Shown: positions 24,945 to 38,576, counted from the stretch's first letter. The stretch: DNA of 64,000 nucleotides from Cricetomys ansorgei (GCA_026225945.1 JAMJFZ010001259.1:1-64000); one strand, 5' to 3'. The notes: generated by a model not told the origin, from the letters alone. A program made the numbers and translations.

Positions 24945-25884
24945 TATTTCAGTTTTGGTGTGTTTGTTCAGGAAGAGATATTTGTAACCCTATTTCCTCA
25001 ACTGCTTTGCATCTTTCCACTGGGTTTTGGTTCTGCTATTCAAAAGAGCATGTTAAAGAACACATGTGTCCTTTTAAGTGGGAAGTATCTGAAGGCAGAA
25101 CACAGATTGGTGTTCATCTCCAGTCTAGTGATATGAAAGCACGAATATCTGAAATATGTCTAAGAATCTATGAATCTAGTAGCTGGCAATGTAATACCTT
25201 CATTCACTTGAGTTATTTACAGAGCCCATTTTTACCTAAATTTTTGGTAAGAGAAGTAAAAAGGAGTTAGAACTCAAAGATAGACTTGTGATTTTGGAAA
25301 AAGTAAATAAGTTTATAGTGAAGTGTCATGAGTGAGTGGGAACTGTGTGACACTAGAAAGTTTATTAATTGTTACTGTGTATGAGATCACAATGGTTTCC
25401 TCATGACACCAATGAGATTCTCATTATCCCCTGTCAAAGAGCCAACAGGAATGTAGAAGCTTAGATGCTGTTGCTCTTGGTTTTGTTTTTGTTTTGTTTA
25501 ACTCAACATCAGTATCTGCTACAACCTTTCATTTCAGCATATGTTGGTTTAAATAAAGCCATTGCTAAAGTCTTGAAAGCTTGATTTCACATCTGACATT
25601 AGAAGTAAAGGTAGTAATGCCAGCTGGCATAGGTTACAGTTGTGTATAAGTTGATCAAAGAATTTTGGTGGAGAAATTCTTGTTTCCTATGAATTGTCAC
25701 TATGGAATGGAAACCTTGGTCTTCAGAGGTATCCACAATGGGTAAGTTCTCCACTGTGTATGTCTTCACCAGATTTTGAACTCATTTCTTAAACTAGCCT
25801 TTTTGATGAGGTAGGTGTTTTCCTCTAATGTGGCATCTTCTCAGCATTTTTGTTTGTTTATTGTATTCTCTCTCATACAATAAT

Positions 25885-26115
25885 ACATCATGACATCAGT
25901 TTTTTTTTCTTCTACCTATCCATGCCCTCTTCCCTCACAGATGCACTGGTCTTCTATTTCCCATCAGAAAAGAACAGGTCTCACAAGGATATCAACAGAA
26001 TACAGTATAAAAGTATACAATAAGACTAGGCACAAACACTCAAATCATGGTTGGATGAGTCAAACCAGTAGGAGTCAAAATATCTCAAGTGCAGGTAAAA
26101 GAGTCAGAGACACCA
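25885..26115 (-). mobile_element. L1 3'UTR fragment (Lx-like), antisense, core B
   Basis: Homologous to the fragment in core A, with GAAAAGAACAGGTCTC and AATAAGACTAGGCACAAAC phrases. Confidence 0.65.
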
Positions 26116-26709
26116 AACACCGCAATTAAATTGTGACTGTAAGATCATAAAAGTTTCTGATGACCCCAGAAAAATTCTTATGATTCCCTCTCATGCAACC
26201 AACAGGCAGCGAGCAGTTGAGATGCTGTAGGTTTGTAGTTCTGTTGTTGTTGTTGTTTTGTTTGTATATTTTATACTCAAGTATATTTTATATTCCTCTA
26301 TAATTGTGGAAGTTTATTTTTAGTTATGTTTAAAATAATTTTGTGCACTGTTGGGTGAGGGTCAGCCTAGGTCTTGGTGTTTTGTAGTGTCTGCAAGTGT
26401 TGGATTTATGTGGGGGATGTTTGTTTGGACATGCTCTGCATGTGCAATTAGTAGAACACCTGAGCAATTCTATATCAATAAAAACACCTGAGCAGTTGCA
26501 CTCAAGTTTCCTCTGTTCAGCATGGTGCTTGCCATGACAGTGGTTCCCTCAGCTAAAGTCTGGCAGGGATTTCATCTATCATTATGCCACTTTGTTGTCC
26601 TAGGTGAACTCACTTGTCAACATACTGCTACACTCTACATTTCATATGTTGGTTCTTATGTCTTTGGGGATTGAAGTCTTGAGACACTGTTGATCACTGC
26701 AGTCTTCTG

Positions 26710-27765
26710 TGACATCAACAATGTAAATATGTGATACAATTTTGATGATTTGACATGACAACCTACGCCTGCGTCATCACAATTAGAAGAAAATGTGATT
26801 GAATGAAGTGATAGAGCATCTTAATGTGGACATCATGACATCATCACAATGTAAAATATATGTCATCATAATTAGAAAAAATGGCATAATAATTGTGATG
26901 TAGTGAGATAAAAAATGTAGATACACATAACAATTTGGAGATGACATCATAATTGGGAGAAAGTTTACATAATATTTGGGTGGTATGACACTATCAATTC
27001 AAGTATGTGATATCAAAAGTGGAAGACAATGATTAGAGAATTGGAAGAATATGCTATCATAATTTGGCTTATATGACATCACCTGTGTTAACAAATGAAA
27101 TCTTTTGGAAAGAAACTGACAGCATAGTAACAATGTGACGTCATCCACGTGAATATGTGATATCATAATGAAAAGAAATTGACATCATAATTAGAGGGAT
27201 GTGTAAACATCAATGTAAGAATATGTAATAATGATTGGATGAAAGAGACACCATAATCGTGATGACATGAGGTCAACGATGTAAATATATGGCACCATAA
27301 TAAGAAATGCATGAAAGCATGGTTGGACAGAACAGACATCATAATTTGGATGATGTGACAAAGTTACTGCCAGAAAAGGTCATCATAATTGGAACATATT
27401 ATCTGATCATTGTAAGACTGATATCATAATGTGGATTTCGTGACATCATGAATGTAAACATTTGTCATCACAATTGTAAGAAAATGACATCACAACTGTG
27501 ATGTGACTTCAACACTATCAAAATAAGGAAGATATTTCTGCAAAAATGGAAGGAAATTACACCATCAATTACACCTTGAGGATGTGACATATTTTCATAA
27601 TTGGAAGGAAATGATGTGATAATTGCAAAGAAATGACTTCTTTATGTGGATTCTGTGACATCAGCATTGTAATAAGAAAGGTATGGCATTATATTTGGTA
27701 GACTTTCATCATAATCATGATGGTGTCAGATCAACATTTTAAGTATATGCTATCATACTCAGAAC
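26710..27765. repeat. Composite satellite, LTR-proximal block after core B
   Basis: Collinear with 11,887-12,963. Contains an exact CRE palindrome TGACGTCA at 27,136-27,143 and an E-box CACGTG at 27,146-27,151; core A's block has TGACATCA at the first position. Confidence 0.9.
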
Positions 27766-28125
27766 TGCTGAGGTCCAGCCTTGGTGAGGGCAGAGCTTAA
27801 AGTGGATGGATGAAAGAGTGGTGAGGGAAGAATCAGATGCAGGACACCATTCAGTTTTGTTTTATAAGAGACTGACAGAGAAAAAGCACATCTCAGTATG
27901 GCTTGACATATTCTGAAAATTTGTGACTCTCAAAGGCTTTATTTATGCACAAAATCATTTCCTTTAAGACTTTGATCAGTGATTACATACCCTCTGGAAG
28001 TCATTTTTGTAAAGTCTTCCTTGATTACATGAGTATATTAAAATCAACAAAGCATGCAAATAGCAAATTTTGTCAAAACTAAAAGCTAACATTATGATAA
28101 AAATCAGTTTTCTTTTAACTCAACA
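27766..28125 (-). mobile_element. ERVK/IAP-type LTR, second copy (minus strand)
   Basis: 360 bp with the same TGCTGAGG and CAACA ends as the first copy, followed by the polypurine-tract complement TCTTTCTCCTT at 28,126-28,136. Only 10 bp of internal sequence remain before the deletion junction at about 28,146. Confidence 0.75.
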
Positions 28126-28703
28126 TCTTTCTCCTTAAAATTGATGCATCCCTTGAAATTGTATGTGTCAAATGTTAGCCTAGGAGAGCCTTCTTCTCAG
28201 GGAATCCTTTACCTAAATACTTGGTTGTGGCCATGTTCACTCAGTGTCAGGACAGCCAGGTCTGTCCTGGCAGCTTTAGTGATCACCTTGGTGTGTGAAG
28301 TACAGTAGACTGCAGCAGGATTTCTGGGCAGGTCCAAATCAGAATGTCCTTGCTTGGTCAAAAAGGTACAGATTCTGGTCGTCCCTGGCCCAAAACTCTA
28401 TAGTTTGTTTCTGAGTCCTTTCTGCTGTGTTACAGATTGTCATGTGTTTCTGGAGCATTCCTTTGGAATGAGGAAGCATTTTCTAAACCTCCTAGCACAT
28501 AGAAAGGGAGGAAAGTGTCTCATTCAGTGTCATTGAGCATGGTCTATGCTCCACAAGACCTGAGCTTAACAAGCATCCTAACCCTTTCGCTATTCTAACC
28601 TCCACCTTGAACCACTTCAACCACCTACAAGCTACACCCACACAAACTGTCTGATAGACTCAGTAGCTGATTGCTCCTAGAGAGACATCCCAGATACCTA
28701 AAG

Positions 28704-30436
28704 ATATTGAACATTTCTTTAAGTGTTACTCAGCCATTTGTGGTTCCTCTTTTGTGAATTCTTTGTTTAGATATGCATCCCTTTTTAATTGGGTTATTTG
28801 TTTTGTTGACATGTAGATTCTTGCATTTTTTTATTTATTTTGTATGTTAACTCTCTATTGGAAGTCAATATCTTCCCATTCTGTAGGCTTCTGTTTTTCC
28901 CTGTTGACAATGTCATTTTCCTTTCAGAAGCTTTTCAGTTTCATGAGGTCCTCTTATCAATATTTGATCTTTGTTCCTGACCTTTCAGTGTTCTGTTAAA
29001 AAGTTGCCTCCTGTGCCACTGCTCTCAAGGCTATTCCTACTATCTCTTCAATCAGATTCAGTATATCTGTTTTTATACTGAGAACGTAGATCCATTTGGA
29101 CATGAGGTTTGTACTCAGTAATAGATATGGATCTATTTGCATTCTTCTATCTGAGACATCCAATTAGACAAACACCATTTGTTAAAGCTGCTTCCTTTTT
29201 GTCATTTGTATTTTTCTAGCATCTTCATAAATGATCAGGTATCCATAGGTGTGTGGATATATATCTGTATCCTTTATTCTGTTCCATTGGTCATCATGTC
29301 TGTTTTTGTGCCAAAACCATGAAATTTTTATTACTATCTCTCTGTAGTACAGATTAAGATCAAAGATCTTGATACCTCTAGAAGTTCTTTAATTTTTCAG
29401 GATTTTTTAGGTATCCAAAGTTTTTTATTTCTACATATGAATTACTGTATTGCCCTTTTAATGTCTCTAAAGAAGTATATTGGGATTTTGACAGGGACTG
29501 CATTGAGTCCTTAGATTATTTTTAGTACAGTGGCCATTTTTACTATGTTAATCTTACCAACTCAGGACCATGCGATTTCTTTCCGTCTTTTGAGATCTTT
29601 AAATTACCTCTTCTAGGACATAAAGATTTTGTCATTCAACTCTTTCACTTGCTTGGTTAGAGTTGCCAAAGATACCTTATGTTATTTCTATCTATTGTAA
29701 AGTGTATTTTTTTCTTATTTCTTTCTGTCTCTATTTGTGATTTGTATATAGGAGGTCTACAGATTTTTTTTTAGTTTATCTTTTAGCCACCCATTTCACT
29801 GAAGTTGTTGACCAGCTATAGGAGTTCCCTGATCCAGTTTTTGAAGGTCATTTATATATAATATCTCATCCGCAAATAAGGATACTTTGATTGTTTCCTT
29901 GTGAATTCATATGCACTTAATCTCCTTCTCCTGTCTCATCGTTCTTGCTAGTACTTTAAGAACTGTATTCAATATTTATAAATGGAGGGAACAGCCCGAT
30001 CATCCTTCTGATTTTAGTGAAATTGTTTTGAATTTTCCTCTATTTAATTTGATGATGTCAGTAGGATTGCTGTTACTTACCTTTATTATGTTTCGGTATG
30101 GCCATTTTATCCTCAATCTCTCCATAAGGTTTATTTTGAAGGGTTGTTTGATATTATCAAAAGCTTTTTCACATTGTAGTGAGATGATCATGTAGTTTTT
30201 TTCTATTAATTTGTTTATGCCGTGGATTACATTGATTTATTTTCTTATATTGAACGATTCCTTCTTCTCTGGGATCAAGGCTATTCAATCATGGTGAATA
30301 ATATTTTTAATGTGTTATTGGATGTGCTTTGTGAGTATTTTTTTGAGTTCATTTGTAACTATGTTGAAGAATGAAATTGGCATATAATTCTATTATTTTT
30401 TGAATCTTTGTGATATTTGGGTATTAGCATTCCTCC
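28704..30436 (-). mobile_element. L1 ORF2 fragment, antisense, core C
   Basis: Same L1 piece as in A and B. On the minus strand at 30,000-30,191 a 63-codon frame keeps a recognisable L1 reverse-transcriptase stretch (EKAFDNIKQPF, then NIIKV, then KLNRGKFKTISLKS), matching the usual 'EKAFDkIqhpF ... LNGeKl..iPLkSG' pattern of L1 ORF2. Stops and indels elsewhere show it is dead. Confidence 0.92.
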
Positions 30437-30809
30437 AAAATAACTTTTTGTCACAACTTTTATTTCTACATTTTTGCATTGATTAATTTCTGTATTTCTA
30501 CTTTGGTGATGATGTTTCCAATAAAACTTTGACACAAGTCCTGGATGATAAATTGTACCTCTCACTAGTACCCAAGGCAAAGTTCACTGGTAACATAGGC
30601 TGTAGTCTGTGGATATCTTCTCATGCAAGGTTTTCAACTTTGTATAAAAAGCTGAAGGCCTCTGAGGTATCGAGGACAAGATGAGTTTGACATTGTGTAC
30701 TAGTTCTCACAAGCTATAGTTATTTCATAGAATGGTTTCTGGGGGATGAGGTAGGTGTTTTCACTACTATAGCCTCTTTGAACTTCTAATATTTATGATT
30801 TCTGGGTAC

Positions 30810-32840
30810 CTGGGTTCACTGTGTCATTACCACCATGGAAGACTGACTGGTTTGTATGTCAAAATTAAATAGGGCCAAGACCACAGCTTCGAGTACTGTA
30901 CCCTGTACAATTCAGGAGTTGTTATTCCACGCTGGGGGCATCTCAGCTCTGGGTTTGGCTCAGTGTCAGTGACATTATACTTCAGGATTCTGTATCCTCA
31001 TCCACCTAAGAATGGATTTCCATTCAGTTTTCATAATGTGTAAGAAATTAGGATTGACATGCCATTTTACTAGACAGTATATCTGAACCTCGAAAATGAG
31101 ATTTTGTTCAATCTTCATCCCTAAGACCATTTACCTAGATGGGAAAAACATCACTTGGCAGAATTGCCTAAAATAGTGAGTGGTTTGCAATCTGGGACTC
31201 TTATGGTAGGCAGTTATGGAGAGATCCCAGTAAGTGGAACTATGTTATAAGCAGCATGTCTTATTTCATTCCAGGTTTAATGCTACCCCAAATCAGAATT
31301 GTCATGGTAATGCAAACACTACTTTACTTTTGATTCAAGGGAAGTTTGCTTCCTCCAGGACCCCTAACTGCTCATTCTGCCCAAGGTCTGGTTACCATGG
31401 TGAAAAGTGCAGATTCTTGATGTAATTGCTGTTCTAGAATTCTTGACCTCATAGAGACAAAAAAGCTTAGCAGGGATGCAAAACAGTATTCATACTACAG
31501 TCTAACTTTTGGGGCTTGGGAAGGGGGGAAAGTTGATGTGCTCCATTCCTGACTTCCTAGCAGAAAACATAGATATCTCAAATTCACACAGCCCCATTCA
31601 TTTTCCCAAAGTGCTTTCTCTGCTCTCTATAGGCACCAATAACTCATGTATGGAACACTACATGTTCTGTTAATTTTGGCCCAATCTCATCCAGGTGGGA
31701 ACAGAACATACAGTTCTTCCCTTCAACATTTGCTTTTGCTTTTATTTTTTCATTTTAAGATATTCATATTTTCTACTTCTATTTTTTCTCTCCAAAACTT
31801 CCCACATACCCTGATTCTTCTATCCACTCTAACAAAAGTTGACATGAATGACATCCTAAACCAGAGTTGGAAAATCCTAACAATAGATAGCCAAAATGAA
31901 ACAGCAGCAGACCACAGTCCTAAAGAAAGATATACAGAAAGGAAGAAATGTTGTAGTGAAAGAAATAGCCTTCCCTAGGTAAGAAAAATACTAATTGCTA
32001 AGTATCATTTTTGAGAATATACTATTATTAGAGTAAACCCCCTTCTTTGATCTTAACACAACACTTGTATTCACTTCATTGTTCATTCATTTCTTCTTTT
32101 CTGATTATTTCTTTTCACCTAAAGTTAACTCTATAGAGGAGAATATTCACCATTAACTACATAAGTAAAACCTTCGTAGTTACCTGTCCTTCTTGCCACT
32201 CACCCTGTTTTCCTTCCTACATAGATGACTATCCACTTCCCATCATTTATCCTTTGTTCTTTTCTTATTCATGTTCCTTTCTCCCTGTGTTTAGTTTCTT
32301 TTTGCTTCTTCCTTTCTTCATTGCTTTTTTTCCTCTTTGCATTCTTTGTTTTTTTTTAATTGTCCTCTTTTAAGATAGCTGTATCATGGACCAATTATGT
32401 ACCAGATAATATTTAGGCAAGAAACCAGAAGTAATGGAAGGTTTTGTGTGCACTGTGCCTTGGTCTGTATATTAGACATCTGCCACAGCTAGCTGTAGTA
32501 AGCAGACATTTAAAACTTTCTTCATGGTGAAAATGAGGAAAAGCAGAGATCTATATGAAGGTATACAATGGAGCTTATATTCAGTGAATCAGAAGAGTTT
32601 CATGTGTCCACTTACACTGCTTATGTGGCTAATCTAGGAAAATGCTTCTCGGGATAGAGGATTCATTTTTAATCTGGGGTCACTTCACTCCACCTTGGTC
32701 TAGATTCCCAGGAGGAATGAAGTGATCACAGTTGAGAAAGCCTTCCAGGCATCTTTTTTCCTCCTTGGTATGTCATGCTTGCCTCCTTGGCAAGCTACTC
32801 TCTATTTGCAGGTAGAAGAATGAGTAGCATGGGACCTAAT
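30810..32840. repeat. Internal tandem duplication, half 1, core C
   Basis: Collinear with 5300-7325 (A). The splice-donor-like AG|GTAAGT of A and B is changed to TGATGTAATT at 31,418-31,427. No intact coding frame; the frame 31,646-31,978 is not shared with A or B. Confidence 0.65.
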
Positions 32841-34640
32841 ATTAATCAGTTAAAGGTGTATGGAAATCCCTTGGAATCCCTTGACAGTTAAACATGGGCC
32901 ATGATGACAGCTGAGGGTCCTGTGCCAGGTACAAACCAGGATTTTGCAATTTCATTCTGGAATGTCTTTGTCTTTGGTTGAAGTGTCAATGATTTGTTCT
33001 TCAGACTTCTCCAGGCTCATCCAGCTAATAATGGAATTCATCTTATCTTTTCAAATGGGTTCTCTCATTGAGGTGGAGCCATTTTACCAGACAATGTCTA
33101 TATTCCTTGGAAATGAGAATCCTGTACAATCTTCAACCCTAAGTCCATTCCACTTACTCAAAATGGGGATAATATCATTTTCCAGCATTGCATAAAAAAG
33201 TGAGTGGTTTGCCACATAGGAGTCTTTGAATAGGCAGAAAATAGGGAAAATTTTCTCTACAGAGGGCACATTAAATGGACCTAGGTTAAAAGCATATGAT
33301 ATTGCAGGTGCAATACTGCCCTCAATCAGAATTGTCTTTGGTGATACACACACTGCTTTCTTTCCTTTGGATTTCTTTTCAGGCCTTGCAATGAGGGTGG
33401 TCTGCTTCCTTCAGAACATGGCACTGGTCCCCTATAGTCTTTGGAATTGGGGGTTTTGTGACTCTGGGGACCGGAGCACTCCTGAGGCATGCAGAGGTCT
33501 AGATTTCTCATTCTATCAGAGATAGAAATACAGTTCCAGGTGCCCATTGTGGCCATATTTAGCAGGGTTGCATAACAGTAGTCACCCAGGCGTGCATATG
33601 GGGCTTTGCAAAGGGGAACATGCTCGGCCTTTTCTTGTTTTCCTAGCAGAAAAAATGAGAGATCCAAATTTAACACAACCCCAATCACTGTCCAAGCTTC
33701 CTTCACTGTTCTCTATACACACTCATAGCACATTTCTTGGTATATACCCCACTATCTACATAATACAATGTTCCTAATCATTTGTCCTACTTTCAACTCG
33801 TCCATTCATCCTCAATTCTTTTTTTCTACATCCATGCCTCCTTATCATGTCCTATTTTTACCTTTATTATGTTATTATTATTTTCATATTTTATATATTT
33901 TATGTTTTTATTACTTATATTTATATTTTATATATTCATTTATTTTATACATTTATTTATTTAATAAATAAACATTATTTGTTACATTTATATTTTATAT
34001 ATTGTTACTATTTTATTATTTTATCTTTATCATTCACTCCTACTTAGATTTATTTCTTCATCTTTCATTTTGTTTTATTCTTCCCTTCTTATTTTTCTTT
34101 TTCATTTTAAATGTCTTCTATTAGAAGAGTTATATGGTTACTCTTAGTCCAACTACCTGTCAGACAATATTTTTGAAAGAAAAACTTCAAATCCATTGTT
34201 ATTATAAGGAGTTGGGAGTACTGAAGCTTGATTTGCAGACTAGGAATCTTTTACAGCTAAAAGATTTGTATCATCAAAAAGCTGAATGTTGTGTGATTAT
34301 TCTTGGTGAAAATTATACAACCGGAACCCTTCATATAAGGATCAAAGTATATTACAAATCAGTGACATAGAGTTTGCTTTTTTCAGGTTTTTTTTCCTTG
34401 TGTGGCTTATGTAGAAAACATGACTCCTGGAATATTTGAATCAGTGTAAATCTGGTGTTACTTAACTCCACCTAGGTCAAGTTCCCCAGGATGAATACTA
34501 AGATCCAGGTTGAGAAATGCTTTGAGGTATCATATTTTCATGTCATGTGTTCATTCTTTTTGGCAAGTTGCTCCCTGATTACAGTAGAAGAATGGGTATC
34601 ATAGGACTTTATTGTAATCCATGGTAGGGCCTGGGACTCA
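32841..34640. repeat. Internal tandem duplication, half 2, core C
   Basis: Complete half 2. Overlapping frames of 83 to 126 codons lie on both strands (32,944-33,195 plus; 33,226-33,525 plus; 33,326-33,706 minus). They match no family I recognise. Core A has stops within the corresponding frames (for example, its frames only run 7790-7972 and 7982-8242). They are best read as chance or relic frames. Confidence 0.65.
33860..34040. repeat. AT-rich low-complexity tract (core C)
   Basis: TTTATATTTTATATATTC-type sequence homologous to 8330-8505. Tyrosine/phenylalanine/isoleucine-rich frames across it are artefacts. Confidence 0.85.
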
Positions 34641-35692
34641 AAAAACTCACAAATTAGCCTAAAATCACACATAATGTGTTCTTCCCCTGATTATAATGCA
34701 AGCCTTGGATTGTTCAGTGGTCACGGAGAATATTCTGTCTGTTGTAGATGAAATTCAGCTCCTCTCCTTCTTGCCACCTTAAAGCTTAAAAAAGAAAGAT
34801 TGTTCTATGGTGGAATCCCCATGCAATCACAACTCTGAGGAGGAGCCCACTGGTTGAAACTGGTTGTACAATGTTCAGAAGCATGTACTCTCATTAGTAT
34901 AATTGCCCATCCTTGTGACTGAGTATATAAAATCATTGGCTAATTGTAATCATTGGTGGGGGATAGATGTTATAATTCCCATGAAGTAGTGAGTAAACAC
35001 ACATACTGTGTACTCTCCCTAGAAAGGAAGTCAAGCCTCAAAACGTACAGAAAACCTGGAAAATGGTTGTCATGTATATAATTTATTAGGATAGCAAATT
35101 TATTAATTGTCCCCTCCTTTTTTAAAAAAAGGAAGAATGGTCAATCTTTGGTGTGTGCCCCATGCAATCACAACCATCAACATAACCTCAGAATGATACA
35201 GGTGATAATGAATGGATCAGAGAGATAAGTATTTTTTATAGACAGTAAAATGGTCTATTCTTGTGTCTAGCATATTGACTGAAGTAGACTGGCATCTGTG
35301 TGAACAGCAGCTTATCAGTCAATTGAATTACTTGGCCTACTCCTGGTGAGAATTCATAGCAGGCCAAAATGCATACATTTCAGTGTTCAGCAGTAAAATA
35401 GGTCCTGGATTCTGGTTGTACAAAAGAGGGTGGTTGTGGGGAGAATGTCTAGAAGGAACCAAGAGTGTTGTCTTTTTCTCTGGTCATTCCCAAAGATATC
35501 AATAGTGAGGAAGCAGCTTTTGCAGTTTATTCCTTAGATTGTCGAAGACTTTGTGATTGCATTTGAAAAGCCTTTCCCAAGGTAAAATGGCAATTTTCCA
35601 GGAATCCACAAATAAGTATTTGTTCTTGGTACCTGTGCTAGTGAATCAATAGAAGCGTGGATGTTTGTCAGCATGTATGCCATCTTAGGTAT

Positions 35693-35696
<4 letters not shown>

Positions 35697-35748
<52 letters not shown>
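35697..35748 (+). repeat. (TG)26 microsatellite, core C
   Basis: Perfect TG run; the longest of the three alleles. Confidence 0.98.
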
Positions 35749-35751
<3 letters not shown>

Positions 35752-36694
35752 CTCAGTTTTCGTGTGATTGTTCTGGAAGAGATATTTGGAACCCTATTTC
35801 CTCAACTGCTTTGCATCTTTCCAGTGGGTTTTGCTTCTCCGAGTCAAAAGAGCATGTTAAAGAGAACATGTGTCCTTTTGAGTGGGAAGTATCTGAAGGC
35901 AGAACACAGATTGGTGTTCATCTCCAGGTTAGTGATATGAAAGCACAAATATCTGAAATATATCTAAGAATCTATGAATCTAGTAGCCTGGCAATGTAAT
36001 ACCTTCATTCACTTGGGTTATTTACAGAGCCCATTTTTACCTAAATTATTGGTAAGAGAAGTAAAAAGGAGTTAGAACTCAAAGATAGACTTGTGATTTT
36101 GGAAAAAGTAAATAAGTTTATAGTGAAGTGTCATGAGTGAGTGGGAACTGTGTGACACTAGAAAATTTACTAACTTGTTACTGTGTATGAGATCACAATG
36201 GTTTTCTCATGACACCAATGAAATTCTCATTATCCCCTGTCAAAGAGCCAACAGGAATGTAGAAGCTTAGATGCTGTTGCTCTTGGTTTTGTTTTTGTTT
36301 TGTTTAACTCAACATCAGTATCTGCTACAACCTATCATTTCAGCATATGTTGGATTAAATAAAGCCATTGCTCAAGTCTTGAAAGCTTGATTTCACATCT
36401 GACATTAGAAGTAAAGGTAGTAATGCCAGCTGGCATAGGTTACAGTTGTGTATAAGTTGATCAAAGAATTTTGGTGGAGAAATTCTTGTTTCCTATGAAT
36501 TGTCACTATGGAATGGAAACCTTGATCTTCAGAGGTATCCAAAACGGGTAAGTTCTCTACTGTGTATGTATTCACCAGATTTTGAACTCATTTCTTAAAC
36601 TGGGCCTTTTTGATGAGGTAGGTGTTTTCCTCTAATGTGGCATCTTCTCAGCATTTTTGTTTGTTTATTGTATTCTTCTCTCATACAATAATAC

Positions 36695-36925
36695 ATCATG
36701 ACATCAGTTTTTTTTCCTTCTACCTATCCATGCCCTCTTCCCTCACAGATGCACTGGTCTTCTATTTCCCATCAGAAAAGAACAGGTCTCACAAGGATAT
36801 CAACAGAACACAGTATAAAAGTATACAATAAGACTAGGCACAAACACTCAAATCATGGTTGGATGAGTCAAACCAGTAGGAGTCAAAATATCTCAAGTGC
36901 CGATAAAAGAGTCAGAGACACCCAA
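36695..36925 (-). mobile_element. L1 3'UTR fragment (Lx-like), antisense, core C
   Basis: Homologous to the fragments in A and B. Confidence 0.65.
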
Positions 36926-37519
36926 ACACCGCAATAAAATTGTGACTGTAAGATCATAAAAGGTTCCTGATGACCCCAGAAAAATTCTTATGATTCCCTC
37001 TCATGCAATAAACAGGCAGCGAGCAGTTGAGATGCTGTAGGTTTGTAGTTCTGTTGTTGTTGTTGTTTTGTTTGTATATTTTATACTCAAGTATATTTTA
37101 TATTCCTCTATAATTGTGGAAGTTTATTTTTAGTTATGTTTAAAATAATTTTGTGCACTGTTGGGTGAGGGGCAGCCTAGGTCTTGGTGTTTTGTAGTGT
37201 CTGCAAGTGTTGGATTTATGTGGGGGATGTTTGTTTGGACATGCTCTGCATTTGCAATTAGTAGAACACCTGAGCAATTCTAGACAATAAAAACACCTGA
37301 GCAGTTGCACTCAAATTTCCTCTGTTTAGCATGGTGCTTGCCATGACAGTGGTTCCCTTAGCTAAAGTCTGGCAGGGATTTCATCTATCATTATGACACT
37401 TTGTTGTCCTAGGTGAGCTCACTTGTCAACATACTGCTACACTCTACATTTCATATGTTGGTTCTTATGTCTTTGTGGATTGAAGGTCTTGAGACACTGT
37501 TGATCACTGCAGTCTTCTG

Positions 37520-38576
37520 TGACATCAACAAAGTAAATATGTGATACAATTTTGATGATTTGACACTGACAACCTACGCCTGCGTCATCACAATTAGAAG
37601 AAAAATGTGATTGAATGAAGGATAGAGCATCTTAATGTGGACATCATGACATCATCATCAATGTAAAATATATGTCATCATAATTAGAAAAAATGGCATA
37701 ATAAGTGTGATGTAGTGAGATAAAAAATGTAAATACACATCACAATTTGGAGATGACATCATAAATGGGAGAAGTTTACATAATATTTGGGATGGTATGA
37801 CACTATCAATTTAAATATGTGATATCAAAAGTGGAAGACAATGATTAGAGAATTGGAAGAATATGCGATCATAATTTGGCTTATATGACATCACCTGTGT
37901 TAACAAATGAAATCTTTGGAAAGAAACTTACAGCATAGTAACAATGTGACGTCATCCACGTGAATATGTGATATCATAATGAAAAGAAATTGACATCATA
38001 ATTAGAGGGATGTGTAAACATCAATGTAGGAATATGTAATAATGATTGGATGAAACAGACACCATAAACGTGATGACATGAAGTCAACGATGTAAATATA
38101 TGGCACCATAATAAGAAATGCATGAAAGCATGGTTGGACAGAACAGACATCATAATTTGGATGATGTGACAAAGTTACTGCCAGAAAAGTTCATCATAAT
38201 TGGAACATATTATCTGATCATTGTAAGACTGATATCATAATGTGGATTTCGTGACATCATAAATGTAAACATTTGTCATCACAATTGTAAGAAAATTACA
38301 TCACAACTGTGATGTGACTTCAACACTATCAAAATAAGGAAGATATTTCTTCAAAAATGGAAGGAAATTACACCATCAATTACACCTTGAGGATGTGACA
38401 TATTTTCATAATTGGAAGAAAATGATGTGATAATTGAAAAAATGACTTCTTTATGTGGATTCTGTGAAATCAGCATCGTAATAAGAAAGGTACGGCATTA
38501 TGTTTGGTAGAAACTTTCATCATAATCATGATGGTGTCAGATCAACATTTTAAGTATATGCTATCATACTCAGAAC
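37520..38576. repeat. Composite satellite, LTR-proximal block after core C
   Basis: Collinear with the blocks after A and B. Contains TGACGTCA at 37,947-37,954 and CACGTG at 37,957-37,962. Confidence 0.9.

Larger units (their letters stand above)
18671..26709. repeat. Macro-repeat core, copy B (about 8.0 kb)
   Basis: Collinear with core A at an offset of about 16.04 kb up to about 23,500, then at about 14.76 kb. The change marks a deletion of about 1.3 kb in B that removes most of internal half 2. It shares many derived bases with core C that differ from A, for example in the segment 26,130-26,160. Confidence 0.9.
28147..37519. repeat. Macro-repeat core, copy C (about 9.4 kb)
   Basis: Complete core, collinear with A, with both internal halves retained and the extra 100 bp lacking in A. 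Its left edge is abnormal: it abuts the LTR element rather than satellite. Confidence 0.9.

Noticed and set aside
33326..33706. 126-codon minus-strand frame in core C
   Set aside because: Overlaps plus-strand frames, is broken in core A and absent from B; no family resemblance seen.
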